Assembly (NCBI GenBank): GCA_020796225.1
Contig: CM036753.1
Span: 78,389,441-78,453,440 of the forward strand
Source: Arion vulgaris
Taxonomy: Eukaryota > Mollusca > Gastropoda > Stylommatophora > Arionidae
Length of the DNA stretch: 64,000 nucleotides
Direction of reading: 5' to 3'
Part shown: piece after piece, positions 47,240 to 58,100 of the stretch
How the letters are laid out: each line of letters opens with the position of its first letter
Position numbering within the stretch: the first letter of the stretch is position 1
The notes under the pieces: generated by a model
Told to the model about the DNA's origin: nothing
Seen by the model: only the letters and a program-made list of their open reading frames with translations
Databases searched by the model: none
Translations under genes and position numbers: made by a program

Positions 47240-47740
47240 TGAAACAATGACCTGGTCAAAGGGGACTCACATGGTAACTTCAGAACCACAGTAGCAGTCT
47301 CAATCTCCATTATCATACTGGAAGTCAACATCAAGTTCTGTTCTGCTCAGTAATGATCTTGCTTCTCATTCTAGAAGAGAAGTCCCATCCTAATTTCATT
47401 CAACATCAGACAGACCCAACGGCGGATAAACATCTTCAGCATTATCCTCTATTTCAAGGTCTGCATTATATAGCATCCCTCTCCGCATTTCCTACCAACA
47501 GTAATGATGACTTGTTGGTGGCCTGTCTAACTCTTCCCCAAGCCTATCCATTTGTGCGCTCTGAATATATTCTCAACTTTAATCACCTGCTCAATCGCAT
47601 GTGCCATCCATTACATCCCTCTTTATGTTCTCATCCCTTTGGTGTCTCCAATATTCTTGTGCAGAGAATATCTCTTATTTGATTACACACACATCCACTT
47701 TTGCCTGGGTTAAAAAGGATCTGAAGTTTATTGAAAGAAG
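47240..47740 (-). mobile_element. I/Nimb-like LINE relic, RNase H side
   Basis: The plus strand TCAATCTCCATTATCATACT, GGAAGTCAACATC and AGTAATGATGACTTGTTGG parallels the RNase H segment of the 13.1-15.7 kb copy (CCTCAACCTCCATCCTCATA at 13575 onward). It is separated from its RT part at 48090 by an S3 SINE. Confidence 0.55.
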
Positions 47741-47990
47741 TGTGCCTGTGTGGTGCTGGGGCCCGCAAGGAAGCAAAGAATAGTACCACTGCAACCTACA
47801 ATGCATGTCGTAAGAGGCGACTGATGTAGGCCCTAGGGATGCTACCCTAGTAAATAAAAAGCAGTGCAGAAATTGGATGTGCTGGCCTACTTGTAGGCGC
47901 ATAACTGGTACAATGTACAATCGCTCTTAGGCTCAGATCACATACAAATCACACAGAGTGGTTGACAAGGAGCATTTGAAGAAGAAAGAA
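47741..47990 (+). repeat. S3 SINE inserted in an I-like LINE relic
   Basis: It runs from TGTGTGGTGCTGGGGCCCGC to GAGCATTTGAAGAAGAAAG, a well-preserved S3 with its GAAGAAG tail. Confidence 0.8.
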
Positions 47991-48084
47991 GTGATGCATG
48001 TACCTTGTCATAAGTATTGGGATGTCTATTGTGTAACTTGAACCACTGGTATTTCCTTACTCTGAACATGTCCCAGCATTCCCG

Positions 48085-48345
48085 ACGTGACCGTAACAAA
48101 CAATGTTAAGGAAATCCAACTCATACCATACTCAACAACACAACAGATAGGGCAAACGATGGTACTGGAGTGCAGTCTTCGCTATAGACGTGCAGCTGCC
48201 AATGTTTTTATTGCTGCCTTGTATCTATGCTTAAATTGTAATTATATGACAGATTGTGATCAAATATCATTCCTAAGTATTTCAGTCGGCACTGCCTTTC
48301 AATATTCTGCCCATCAACGATCAAGTGGGAGGAAAGTAACTGTAA
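48085..48345 (-). mobile_element. I/Nimb-like LINE relic, RT thumb
   Basis: The minus strand reads LIVDGQNIERQCRLKYLGMI then FDHNLSYNYNLS, parallel to FDEHTIERRDRLRYLGITFG of the long copy. A stop and a shift follow. Confidence 0.65.
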
Positions 48346-48480
48346 GGAGGGAGATCAGCCCTTACTATCACTATGAATGTATATGTTGATAACTTGATAT
48401 CCAATCGAATGTAAATAGATCAAAGTAGATTACGGTGGACGTATATTATACACAACAACTTACAATAAGTGATATAATAA

Positions 48481-48545
48481 TATGAGATATATATATAATA
48501 TACTATACTAGACTTTAGTATAGTATTTAGTATATATATGCTGAT
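48481..48545. repeat. AT-rich inverted repeat
   Basis: ATACTATACTA and TAGTATAGTAT flank a five-base centre, with looser TA-rich pairing outside. It can extrude as a cruciform and lies 150 bases inside intron 1. Confidence 0.55.
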
Positions 48546-48693
48546 GTAAACAAACAGTTCAATTACCATTAACTAACCCAGACTAACCGTACGGGGGTTA
48601 ACATGGTCACTCGTAATTCATGTTTGTATGCTAACTATATGAAGCAATAAATTCCCCCACTGCTATGCATCTTATGAAAACATGAACACTCAC

Positions 48694-48772
48694 CAAACAT
48701 TCTTAAGTGCATGTTAGTGACCGGGTTGTATGAGCCGCACGCTAGCAACACAACCTTTGCCGGGGAAGTCAT
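48694..48772 (-). CDS. NMNAT1-like: NMNAT exon 1 with start codon and nucleotide-binding motif
   Basis: It encodes MTSPAKVVLLACGSYNPVTN then MHLRMF and ends one base into the next codon at donor G|GTGAGT. GSYNPVTNMHLRMF is the GxFxPxTxxHL motif that binds the ATP phosphates in NMNATs (vertebrate form GSFNPITNMHLRLF). I chose the ATG at 48772 because it lies six residues before the conserved KVVLLACGS strand, as in relatives. In-frame ATGs farther upstream (48844, 48822 and 48796) would add residues with no family counterpart, so that stretch is probably 5' UTR. The motif is intact, so this exon looks functional. Confidence 0.92.
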
Positions 48773-49670
48773 ACTGTAACTTTTCCAGCACATCATGTTG
48801 TCAGAGGAATAAATATAATACATAATACGTTGCCAGAAGTTCATTACATTTTGTGATTATTTTATAGAATTTATTTTAAATGTTTATTAGTTTAAAGTTT
48901 ACGTGTTCATCATCATTATTACGTGCTACACGTTTATAAATATGGTAGTAAAATTAAATATTTTATTTAAACAAAAAGACTGTTGATGTAAGAATTAGCA
49001 GCTGAAATAACACAGATTTGAATAAATAATTAATGATACCGTTGATTATCCGCAACGTATTAAACAACTGGTTAGATTGAATATACTAAGTTAAACGTTT
49101 AGCATGAAGTTAATCACTATAATGGAAATTATGGTATAATGTTCTAATAGTTGTAAGTACAATTGAAAAGAAAGGGACGTTCCTTTTTTTCTCAGAGCAG
49201 TCGGTCGGAACAATGTCAACAAATACAGACATGGTAACGCCTTTCTGGCAGATGCATCGCGCAAGTCATGTGACACTATCATGCAAGGCTGGAGAGAATG
49301 GAATGGCGAAGTTTGTGGACACAGCTCTCAAACACACAAGCGTTACCAGTTCTAAGATTTATGTAGTACATGTACATAGCATATTACATCTCCGTCCCAT
49401 GTGCTCCACTTTGTTGTAGTGAGGTGGTTTATGTGCCTTTATTATGATCCCTAGAGCTATATCGGCAGAAATCGTTTGCTCCTGATAAGTCCAACCACGA
49501 CGAATGGACTGGGAGTGAAAGGGCACAGTGAGCGCACCTTCTATCATGTTTACGAGATTGGAGTACTCTAACAACCCAAACCTAGAAAGATAATATTTTT
49601 CCTGAAACTATCATCACAACTGGTCCGAATCCAGAAGAACTCTTGCAACTGATATTTATGACGTGGCCCG
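48773..49670 (-). promoter_or_regulatory. Putative NMNAT 5' UTR and promoter region
   Basis: This is the sequence upstream of exon 1. I see no TATA box I would defend and no repeat. A moderately GC-richer stretch at 49200-49560 with short open frames on both strands stands out from its surroundings but has no recognisable protein. Confidence 0.3.
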
Positions 49671-49674
49671 ATGA

Positions 49675-49925
49675 AAGCCAACAAATAGAGCGGGGCCCAA
49701 ATTTGGGGTGTAAAGAATAGAACCACTGTTACCTGCCACGCATGTCGTAAGAGGCGACTAAAGAGGTTTGGCTGAAATCGGATACACATGTCCTAAACGT
49801 GCAGAAGTCTATGCGTTTAGGGGCCTACCAAACCAATGTGCAACGTATACACGTTCTTGGCAATGATCAAACATCACAAAGAGTGATTAAAATTGGTCGT
49901 AAAGAACGAACGCAAAGAAGAAATA
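49675..49925 (+). repeat. S4 SINE, sense strand
   Basis: It reads CGGGGCCCAAATTTGGGGTG, CATGTCGTAAGAGGCGACTA, AACGTGCAGAAGTCTATGCG and TAAAATTGGTCGTAAAGAAC and ends CGAACGCAAAGAAGAAA. Confidence 0.8.
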
Positions 49926-49944
49926 GAAGTGAGGTCGCTGAAAA

Positions 49945-50790
49945 ATCGTTTCTTAATGAAAGTCAAAATTAGAATATCAACATAGAATGTGTGAAACGAT
50001 TAGATTGACACTGACACAGGCGACCAGAGAAGTTGTGACTGCAGCATAAACCTCTTAGGACTGTCAGAAACTAGATTAAATGAAGCCTGCTGTGCACAGG
50101 AGAAAGCATAACACTGGAAATGAGTGCGGAGAACATGTACAAACTGAGAGAGGTTGCTCTTAGGATGACTCCAGATACAAAGGAGACACTTTTAGAGTAT
50201 TGAACCTACATCCTCTAGACTTATAACAGCCGGAATACCACAACAAGCACCGCAGACAAAAACTACAAAATAAAAATTGTATGACAAACAATAACAATAT
50301 ACAGAACATCAAGACGAAACATTAAAATAGTCATTGAAGATATTGACGTAAGGGACAACATCAGTTATGAATTGATTGTGTGTACGATTGCAATTAGAAC
50401 ATGAAATTATATTGGAATGTTATTACTAAACTTCCTGTGATTTCAATGACCTGCTCATTGCATGAACCCACTTGAAACATAGAAATATCGACAAGGCCAC
50501 ATGGTATTCACCGGATGGTCATATGGAAACATAAATTGATCATCTCATAATAAACAGAAAATGAAGACGATATCAACAAGAAGTTAGACAGAGAAAAGCA
50601 GATGGGAAGATCAGATCAGTACCACCTGCTGGGTGCTGTTAAAATAAAATTGAAGGCATTTAGAGACGTCAGAAATAACAAGTTACAACTATAACACGCA
50701 TAATTTCATAAAGGCTACATTTGTCATCAAGAACAGATTTAAGATACTTGGAAACCTCATAGAGAAAACAATAAACAATCACTTGTGCAA
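49945..50790 (+). mobile_element. Non-LTR retrotransposon endonuclease relic
   Basis: Broken frames give NLLGLSETRLNEA (the LGLSETR block of the AP-endonuclease), then a V-F-T-G-W-S-Y-G-N-style remnant of TWxSPDGxxxxQIDHLII (seen in pieces at 50505-50550), and a final ILGNLIEKTINNHLCKFET. It is the only endonuclease-type sequence in the window. An immediately downstream 40-bp array replaces the RT. Confidence 0.6.
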
Positions 50791-50802
50791 GTTTGAGACA
50801 GC

Positions 50803-50950
50803 GGTAGGCCTACGAAATACATGGCAATTTGTTTGAGGAAACGGTAGGCCAACGAAATACACGGCAATTTGTTTGAGGAAACGGTAGGCCAACGAAATAC
50901 ATGGCAATTTGTTTGAGGAAACGGTAGGCCAACGAAATACACGGCAATTG
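50803..50950. repeat. Minisatellite, 40-bp unit, 3.7 copies
   Basis: The unit is GGTAGGCCAACGAAATACAC then GGCAATTTGTTTGAGGAAAC. Copies are nearly identical, so it is young. Minus-strand open frames over it repeat a FRWPTVSSNKLP peptide and are artefacts. Confidence 0.92.
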
Positions 50951-51274
50951 ATTCTTAGTAAGAGGAGCAAACAACATAAAGAATGGTTCGCAAAAAGTGT
51001 GTAGAACTTTATGGAAGGAGAAGGACCGTACAACAACAAAAAAGCGACTGTCCACAAGAAGAAAATGTAAGACTACGTAAACTTTAGCGGTAGTTTAACA
51101 TGAAGTGGAAAGAGATAGAGACATACATGATCAGAGGAAGCACTTTGACAAAGTAGTTGTGGAGGCCGAACCTGGAAACACTGAACAAAATAACTAAAAT
51201 GCTGTTTAAATGTGTATATATGTAATACAAAATTGGACTAACAAAAATGGCGGTGTTTTGAGTGAAATTATCAC

Positions 51275-51535
51275 CCGTGTGGTGCTGAGGTCCGCAAGGG
51301 AAGTAAAGAATAGCACCACTGCGACCTACAAGGCATGTTATAAAAGGCGTCTGATGTAGGATCTAGGGAAGCTACTCTAGTAAATAAAAAGCGTCGCAGA
51401 AATCGGATGGGCTGGCCTACATACAGGTGCATAACTGGCACAACGTACAATCGCTCTTAAGCTCAGATCACATACAAATCACACAGAGTGGTTAACAAGT
51501 GGTCGTTGTGGAGAGTTCTGAGAAGAAGAAGTGAA
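51275..51535 (+). repeat. S3 SINE
   Basis: It runs from CCGTGTGGTGCTGAGGTCCG to GGAGAGTTCTGAGAAGAAG, including CGACCTACAAGGCATG and GCTGGCCTACATACAGGTGC. Confidence 0.8.
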
Positions 51536-52347
51536 ATTATAAATCACTAGGGCAATGTCATTTTTTATTGTGCTTGTAACGCAAAAGGCAGATCATGGGA
51601 AACATTTCTTCCAACACACAGGATGAGAAGCTAGAACATGCACTTGAATCCATGGTTCTTGGGCGCATCAATAGATGCCATATCACCAAAATTGTGAGTC
51701 GTCCATGAGACTATTACAGTGTCATTTAGCTGGCACTTTTATCTTTTCCACTAACAACAATGTACATACAGATTGGGATCTTATGACACAATGGAAGTGA
51801 CCACCGTCCCTGTAGCATACTTGTGAACAAAGGCAGATTCAGAAGGTATAGGTAAAAAAAAACAGCCTTTCAATTATGGCCAAGATTTTGTGATTAGAAT
51901 CATGCGTGCCAATGTAGAAATCATAACAGCGGGAGAAAATACTGGGAACATCCTTCCTGGTGAGATGACGAGAGGAAAATTTGTGGTTAGAAAAGATGTA
52001 TGTTTGTGACAAAATTCCTAGGAAAACGAAATCGCCCAAAATACTGACATCCTGCAGTTGAAACAAGACAGATAATAACACAGGTTGTTCCAAAACTCTG
52101 GCAAAGACGGTTAAAAGTGAGAAGTGGGCAGAGTATGTGAAAGGTGAGCAATGGCACATTATTGGATCTGTTTTGGCGACTACACAGAATTATGAGTAGT
52201 GTAGGGAGGAATATGTGTGTTCCTGACGTTCAGAGTATAAACCTTATTTCACAGAGGACAGAAGAAAACAATGGTAAAGTTCTGTTTGCTCACTACATAG
52301 AGTAGTTGCTCCAGAAAGACATGGTAGAACGTATCGATACTATAGTG
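51536..52347. other. Unassigned stretch
   Basis: AT-rich sequence between an S3 and an S2 SINE. A 106-codon minus-strand frame at 51839-52159 has no motif, no splice context and an ordinary composition. I see nothing I can name. Confidence 0.4.
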
Positions 52348-52795
52348 GGGTCTCTGTGGCGTCGATGCTAGGTTCTCGCTCCAAATGTATTCGGTTCGTT
52401 CCCTCGTGGAGGCATCGTGATATTTTTCCAGACATCCCTGATCTCAGTGTAGGTGAGGTCCAGTTCCTAGTCCTATCGGAGATGGACGATAAAACGTAGG
52501 TCCCTTGTTCAAGTTGAGCATGTAAAAGAACCCTTGGCAGTTCGGAATCGAAAAGAGTATTCTGGAAAGCCGCAGCCGGGACAAAATGCTTTAGACAATT
52601 TTAACCCCCAAAAAAATTTCTACAAAATATTTTCATAATCTCCTAAATTACATCGGGGACCCTCACCGGTGCTACAGAGTTCGTGCACTGCCGCTGAGAT
52701 GTTCCTGTGTAAGAAAGAGATCGGAGGACACATGGTTACTCACCGAAGTGCAATGATTATTGTCCAATCAATAAATTGCAACCAGAGCTACAATT
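52348..52795 (+). repeat. S2 SINE, longest copy
   Basis: The tRNA-like head GGGGTCTCTGTGGCGTCG is followed by a degraded B-box (CGGTTCGTTCCC) and a body with CCTATCGGAGATGGACG, AATTACATCGGGGACCC and TTCCTGTGTAAGAAAGAGAT. The tail is TCCAATCAATAAA. Confidence 0.8.
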
Positions 52796-52839
52796 TTAGA
52801 TACATGTAGAACATAGAAAATATAGGAAGATGGTTTAGT

Positions 52840-53640
52840 GAGAGTGGGTGTGATCAAGAACGCTGTACAACTGGCAAAAAAACTGTTCGCCATGTCCAGA
52901 TGGCTTACGTCATTGGTAAGTTGTCTGATGAGGAGTTGGATGAGCTGACGAATATGTACAGGAAATCATTGATATGGCAATAGTCAAAGAAGAATGACTA
53001 CATAGATGCCTCTTCCAAACCGTGGCAAAGCCATGGATACCGTGTAATAACTTTGCAGAATAATATAGGCAAATTGTTGGAAAAGATAATCGTCTGAAAA
53101 ATATTCCTTAAACGAGAGAGGCTATGCCTTCTTCCATCTACCCTTGGAGGATACCGTCCACACAGGTAAACAGGGTAGCCAAGCGCCTTTTGTCCATGTT
53201 GTGTGTAAAGGTTTTTACTCGGGCATTGTATCGTGGGTTTATGCGATTGACATTATGTGTACAATAGAGTACCTTTGAATTTCTTATTTGTTCATCTGCT
53301 TAAACTCCATATTAATCTATTCTTCCTCAAATGAAACTTTGCGGCCTCTTGCAAAGGTAGGTAATGTTTAAATGTGATAGTTGGACTTCTGCGCCAACAA
53401 CAATACACCCTTGTTTGCCACAGGATTCACCATTATCTTCCGTGCTGTCTATCTAGTGCATACACTGTGAGAATCACAGACGAGCAGATCATGAATAGGA
53501 CAGGGAACTAAATTTCAAATGAAGATATTTAGGTGTATGGAAGGGAAAGATCGGAGCAGGTTGTGGAAGACCTTCAGTCATAACTCCACCGCATAAGTAG
53601 GTTTTGGGGGAGAGGGAGGGATTGGGGTGGTGGGGGAGAG
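52840..53640 (+). mobile_element. Possible Jockey-like RT relic
   Basis: Scattered pieces read NNIGKLLEKIIV, LLPSTLGGYRPH, GHCIVG and NRVPLNFLFVHLLKLHIN, in the order of the RT fingers and palm in Jockey-type elements (N-I-x-K-x-x-E-x, GFRxxxST, RVPxxxL). VEDLQS at 53566 would fit the later VxxLQxxLxxI block. No catalytic motif is visible. This could be over-reading of degraded sequence. Confidence 0.4.
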
Positions 53641-54369
53641 AAAAGGGGCAAATATGGTTCTCTTTGAATAATCGTGTTGTCAATACTTCAACACCAACTG
53701 TGATTTTGTGTTCTTATGTTTAGGAGAGGTCCTAGGCAATGAAATACATACGATTCGATTGAAGTGATGGCTTGATAACTGTTGTTAGAAGGGAATCAAC
53801 CCTTTTATTTTTTGCATAATGCCTTCAAGATTGTAGCATTGTCACAGTTACGTCCCATCTGGACTAGAAAACTGACCAGTTCATGGCATTGCACCCATTG
53901 CCACATCGAGTCAAGTAGACTTCTGGAAGTATCAAGAAAGCTCTGGAATACCATCTTACTCAAATGTATCACCAGGGAATATCCTTTTCCGACGAAAAAT
54001 ATTTGCAAGGAGCCTGGTGCAGGTACAAATGGGTATAAATTCCTACTAACGTGGGGAACCCAATCAATCATAGTCTTCGATTCATGATATGAAATTATAT
54101 TTTCCGTCTGCTCGATTGCTTTGCCTTCCATTTCCAAGAGATGAACCTTTACATTTCCTAATATATTGCAGTAGTGTGGTGGCTATTAGATGTCATGTAG
54201 GTCTCGGCAGTTAACAACGTCCTTTTTTTTTAACTTCAAAACTGGAATGTAATCACATCAAGCATAAATCTACTTGTTCTATTAGTTCTATTAAACCTTT
54301 TCAATAGATTCTATAGTTCTATTATACCTGTTGGATATACAGTTTTATATTTACTATTTATATATATAT
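53641..54369. other. Unassigned stretch
   Basis: It contains open frames of about 100 codons on both strands at 53782-54137 with no motif I recognise and no clear splice sites. No repeat was recognised. Confidence 0.35.
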
Positions 54370-54580
54370 TTTTTTTTTCTGATCCAGGAGTACTTGAGCT
54401 TTCAGCTCTTCGGCTAGGTGCTTTGGACATCGTAACTCTTTGGTTCGGTGCCACGAACACCGTGAATCTGGGGAACCTGTGGCTTTCTGCCAGCCCACGG
54501 AATTGAACCCGCACACACAGAGGGCTAGTCACCCGCAGTCCCACGTGCTACGAACACGCTGGGCAGGCGGGCACTATTTA
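54370..54580 (-). repeat. S7 SINE
   Basis: A T-run (reversed A tail) at 54367-54378, then CTGATCCAGGAGTACTTGAG, CTCTTCGGCTAGGTGC, a reversed B-box GGAATTGAACCC and GCTACGAACACGCTGGGC. Confidence 0.75.
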
Positions 54581-54804
54581 TATTTAAGCACTTGTTCTGA
54601 GACCAGGTTTTAGTGAAATTTAGTCATTGGTAATGTTATTAAATCTGTCAAAGTTGCAAATAACAGATGTTTATAAGGTAATTAATTACACCGGTCAAGG
54701 TAGCAGACATTTATGTTTGTATGGTAATTAATTAAATAAAACAAGGTAAAAGACACCTATGCTTATACAGTAATTGCATTAGTCATTATAGCAGATATTT
54801 ATGT

Positions 54805-55255
54805 TTACATAGATGCGATGTCTCCGCAAGATTATGAATATCAGGTGGTACGACAAGATAACCAATACTGAAGTACTACAACGTGCAAATCTGCCTTCCA
54901 TCATGGGCATGCTCAGCAGTAGACGACTAAGATGGTTGGGACATGTGAGAAGAATGGAAACTTATCGCATACCAAAACAAATGTTGTTCTGTGAACTTTC
55001 GGAGGGAAGAGGCACCAGGGCAGGCCACTGCTCAGATATAAAGATGTCTGCAAAACCTCAATGAAAACTTTTCTATAGATCCCAGCACATGGGAGGGACT
55101 AGCTGATGACAGAGTTGTGTGGAAAGCCAAATTACGGAAGGGCGCAGAGTCTTTTGAGAAGAGACTTATGTACGAGCTGAACAACAAGAGAGAAAGCGAA
55201 AACTCAGAAGTTGTCACAGTAAAACACTTGCCTATTGACCGTCTGTAAAGATGAA
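54805..55255 (+). mobile_element. Non-LTR retrotransposon 3' end, family P
   Basis: It reads MRCLRKIMNIRWYDKITNTE, VLQRANLPSIMGMLSSRRLR, WLGHVRRMETYRIPKQML, then in another frame [20 protein letters not shown] and [20 protein letters not shown]. This is the typical RTE-like C-terminus (IRWxDKITNxEV, RRLRWLGHVxRM, DRxxWR). One frameshift lies at about 55025. A (TA)n tract follows eight bases after the recognisable end. Confidence 0.8.
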
Positions 55256-55260
55256 AAGGG

Positions 55261-55376
<116 letters not shown>

Positions 55377-55864
55377 TGCATTTGCTTTTATCAACAAGTT
55401 AACCACTTTTGTGATCTGTGTGGTTTGCTCTGAAAACATCCATAGGTTGTGCCTCCATTAGGCCTCAACAGTATGTAGAACAGGCACATCTGAATTTTGA
55501 CCAAAGTGTATACATATCATCCAACAGGACACAAGTTTGTACAGATAGATAACCATCAAATTTTACAATATAGATGAGACTGCAGTAAAACTATTTGATT
55601 GGCAAATTTTACAGACATTAAATTTTACAGACATTAAAAAACCCCACTTTATAGCACCACATCTGAAGTTATACTGTAGCATGAAATCAAATCTGATTGG
55701 TTATCAGAGTTGACTAAATAACCACAGTTGGATGATCACAGAGCAACTGATTACACAATTATAATGTCACTGAAGAAAATTGGATACAAATTTTGCAGAA
55801 GTAGAATGGAACCTACAGGGATGGATTAAAAAGTCTGTATAACAAGCAAGGTACAGAAACCACC

Positions 55865-56100
55865 AGCATACGTACTGGAAAGCCGCTACCCGGCAAAATT
55901 AATTAGAAAAAAGATTTTAAATAAAATTCCTACGAAATATCTTCACCATCTTCAAAATTACATCGGGGATCCTCGTTAGAGCTACGGAGTTTCTGCACTG
56001 CAGATGAGATCTTCATGTGTAAGAAAGAGATGAGAGGATACATGGTTACTCACCAAAGTGCAATGATGATGGTCCTATCAGTCAATCAATCAATCAAGCT
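55865..56100 (+). repeat. S2 SINE, 5'-truncated
   Basis: It contains GGAAAGCCGCTACCCGGC, AAATTACATCGGGGATCC and TTCATGTGTAAGAAAGAGAT, with a clean TCAATCAATCAATCAA tail that defines the S2 3' end. Confidence 0.75.
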
Positions 56101-56299
56101 GGATTTGCTGAGGCAGAGATCGGAGCACCTATGGACATGTCCGGAGAGCTATGATGATAGTCCTCATATACTGAATCAATCAATATATACCATTCAATAT
56201 TTTTGGGAGAGATCCTATAGTGTGCCAGAGATACTGCAAAATCAGTTCTATTAACAGTTACTAAAATATGTATTCTGAGTCATTGATGATGATGAAAAT

Positions 56300-56640
56300 A
56301 GATGCTGCGAAAAATAATGAACATAAATGGGAGAATTCAGGAAAGTGATGAAATAAGATTGGCCAACCACTAATAACAACTGTTATAAGAAGGAGAAGAT
56401 GGAGATATGTTGGGAACACCTTGAGAAGAAATGATCAAAGAATACCAAAGCAGGAATTGAAGTGGAAGGCAAAGGGTTCAAGAAAGTGAGGGAAACCCTG
56501 AAACGAACTTTGCTGAGAGAGACAAACAATATTTGACTCAATTCCAGGGAAGAGATTGAGCGAGTTGGCCAGGACAGAGCGGTATGGAGAAATTACTTGC
56601 AGGCCCTATGTAACGTATAATGATGGGAGAGGAATATATA
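56300..56640 (+). mobile_element. RTE-like LINE 3' end, family Q
   Basis: It reads TTVIRRRRWRYVGNTLRRND, QRIPKQELKWKAKGSRK, then a stop and frame change, IDSIPGKRLSELA and DRAVWRNYLQALCN. It is a tail of the RRWxxxGHxLRR, WxxxGxRxxGRP, W plan. Confidence 0.65.
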
Positions 56641-56644
56641 TAAA

Positions 56645-56785
56645 TATGTATTTTACAGTTGAAAGCAATGGCAAACTACTGAACGTATAAGTGGTGCCTA
56701 GAAAATCAACGACTCGTTAACTGTGGTTGATGCCAACATCCTGTAAAAGATATACCACGATTTTCATTCATTACACAACAGCTGT
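56645..56785 (+). repeat. S6 SINE fragment (3' half)
   Basis: It has GCAATGGCAAACTACTGAAC, GTATAAGTGGTGCCTAGAAA and AACTGTGGTTGATGCC and ends at GATATACCACGATTTTCATT. The head is missing. Confidence 0.7.
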
Positions 56786-56989
56786 CATTCAATTTGTAAA
56801 TGATCTGAGGCAATTTTTGCATTAGTATCAACTTTTTATTTATTTCTACAATTGATACAAAAGAAATATTTTTGTCCTGTAGAAAATTGTTGCAGTTTCA
56901 CAGATTTCAATTTATAACTCTTAGGCCAGCTATTTAAAAAATAGGTTGTTTATTATGTAACATAATTTTCTAATTTTTGCTCTATCTCT

Positions 56990-57905
56990 TTCATCTCAAA
57001 ATTTCTAATATTTGTCTACTTCTCATCTCAAATTTCTAATATTTGTCTACTTCTCATCTTTAATTTCTAATATTTGTCTAATTATCTCAAATATTCTATT
57101 GCTTCATTTTAATTTCTAATATTTGTCTACTTCTCATCTTTAATTTAATTTTGTCTACTTCTATCTAATTTATATTGTCTACTTCTCATCTCAAATTCAA
57201 TATTTGTCACTTTCATCGTAATTTATATTTGTCTACTTCTCATCTGTATTTAATTTCTACATCTCATCGTATTTAATATTTGTCTACTTCTCATCTTTAA
57301 TTTGTCTACTTCTCATCTTAATTTTGTCTACTTCTCATCTTAATTTAATTTGCTACTTCCATCTCAAATTTCTAATATTTCATTCTCATCTCTAATATTT
57401 GTCTACTTCTATCTTATTTCTAATATTTGTCTACTTCTCATCTTAATTTCTAATATTTGTCTACTTCTATCTAAATTTCAATATTTGTCTACTTCTCATC
57501 TTTAATTTCTAATATTTGTCTACTTCTCATCTCAAATTTCTAATATTTGTCTACTTCTCATCTCTAATATTTGTCTACTTCTCATCTTTAATTTCTAATA
57601 TTTGTCTACTTCTCATCTTTAATTTCTAATATTTGTCTACTTCTCATCTTTAATTTCTAATATTTGTCTACTTCTCATCTTTAATATCTAATATTTGTCT
57701 ACTTCTCATCTCAAATTTCTAATATTTGTCTACTTCTCATCTCTAATATTTGTCTACTTCTCATCTTTAATTTCTAATATTTGTCTCTTCATCTTAATTT
57801 CTTATATTTGCTACTTCATCTCAAATTTCTAATATTTGTCTACTTCTCTCTCTAATATTTGTCTACTTCATCTTTAATCTAATATTTGCCTACTTCTCAT
57901 CTCAA
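56990..57905. repeat. Minisatellite, 31-bp unit, about 28 copies
   Basis: The unit is TTTCTAATATTTGTCTACTT then CTCATCTTTAA, with CTCAAA variants. The part at 57110-57480 has many units missing one or two bases. An S3 SINE begins 20 bases after the array. Confidence 0.92.
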
Positions 57906-57926
57906 ATCGTAAGCGCACTACAAAAG

Positions 57927-58100
57927 TTCTTCTTCTTCTTCGAACGCTCCATATCGACCACTTGTTAACCACTCAGTGTGATTTGTATGTGATCTGAGCC
58001 TAAGAGTGATTGTACGTTGTGACAGTTATACGCCTACAAGTAGGGCAGCACATCCGATTTCTGGGATGCTTTTTATTTACTAGGTAGCTTCCTAGGTCTA
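57927..58100 (-). repeat. S3 SINE, truncated
   Basis: The reversed tail TTCTTCTTCTTCGAACGCTC is followed by CCACTTGTTAACCACTC and CGCCTACAAGTAGGGC. The copy stops at TAGCTTCCTAGG, so its 5' third is missing. Confidence 0.75.

Larger units (their letters stand above)
46233..48693 (-). other. NMNAT intron 1 (2.5 kb)
   Basis: It lies between donor G|GTGAGT and the exon 2 acceptor. It contains a family R LINE tail (46500), an I-like relic split by an S3 SINE (47240-48345) and an AT-rich inverted repeat (48481). I see nothing in 46870-47240. Confidence 0.65.

Noticed and set aside
47353..47682. 109-codon plus-strand frame
   Set aside because: It is antisense to a minus-strand I-like RNase H relic.
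49213..49419. Open frame of 68 codons on the plus strand upstream of NMNAT, possible divergent first exon
   Set aside because: No protein motif, no good donor at its end and no family I recognise. Another frame (HGNAFLADASRKSCDTIM) also looks protein-like, so neither is convincing.
51839..52159. 106-codon minus-strand frame
   Set aside because: No motif, no plausible promoter or splice signals.
52920..52960. Hammerhead-like CTGATGAGGAG at 52926
   Set aside because: No following GAAA core at the right spacing and no stem that pairs.
53782..54137. Open frames of 101 and 110 codons on opposite strands
   Set aside because: They overlap each other, have no motif or splice context, and a composition like the surrounding sequence.
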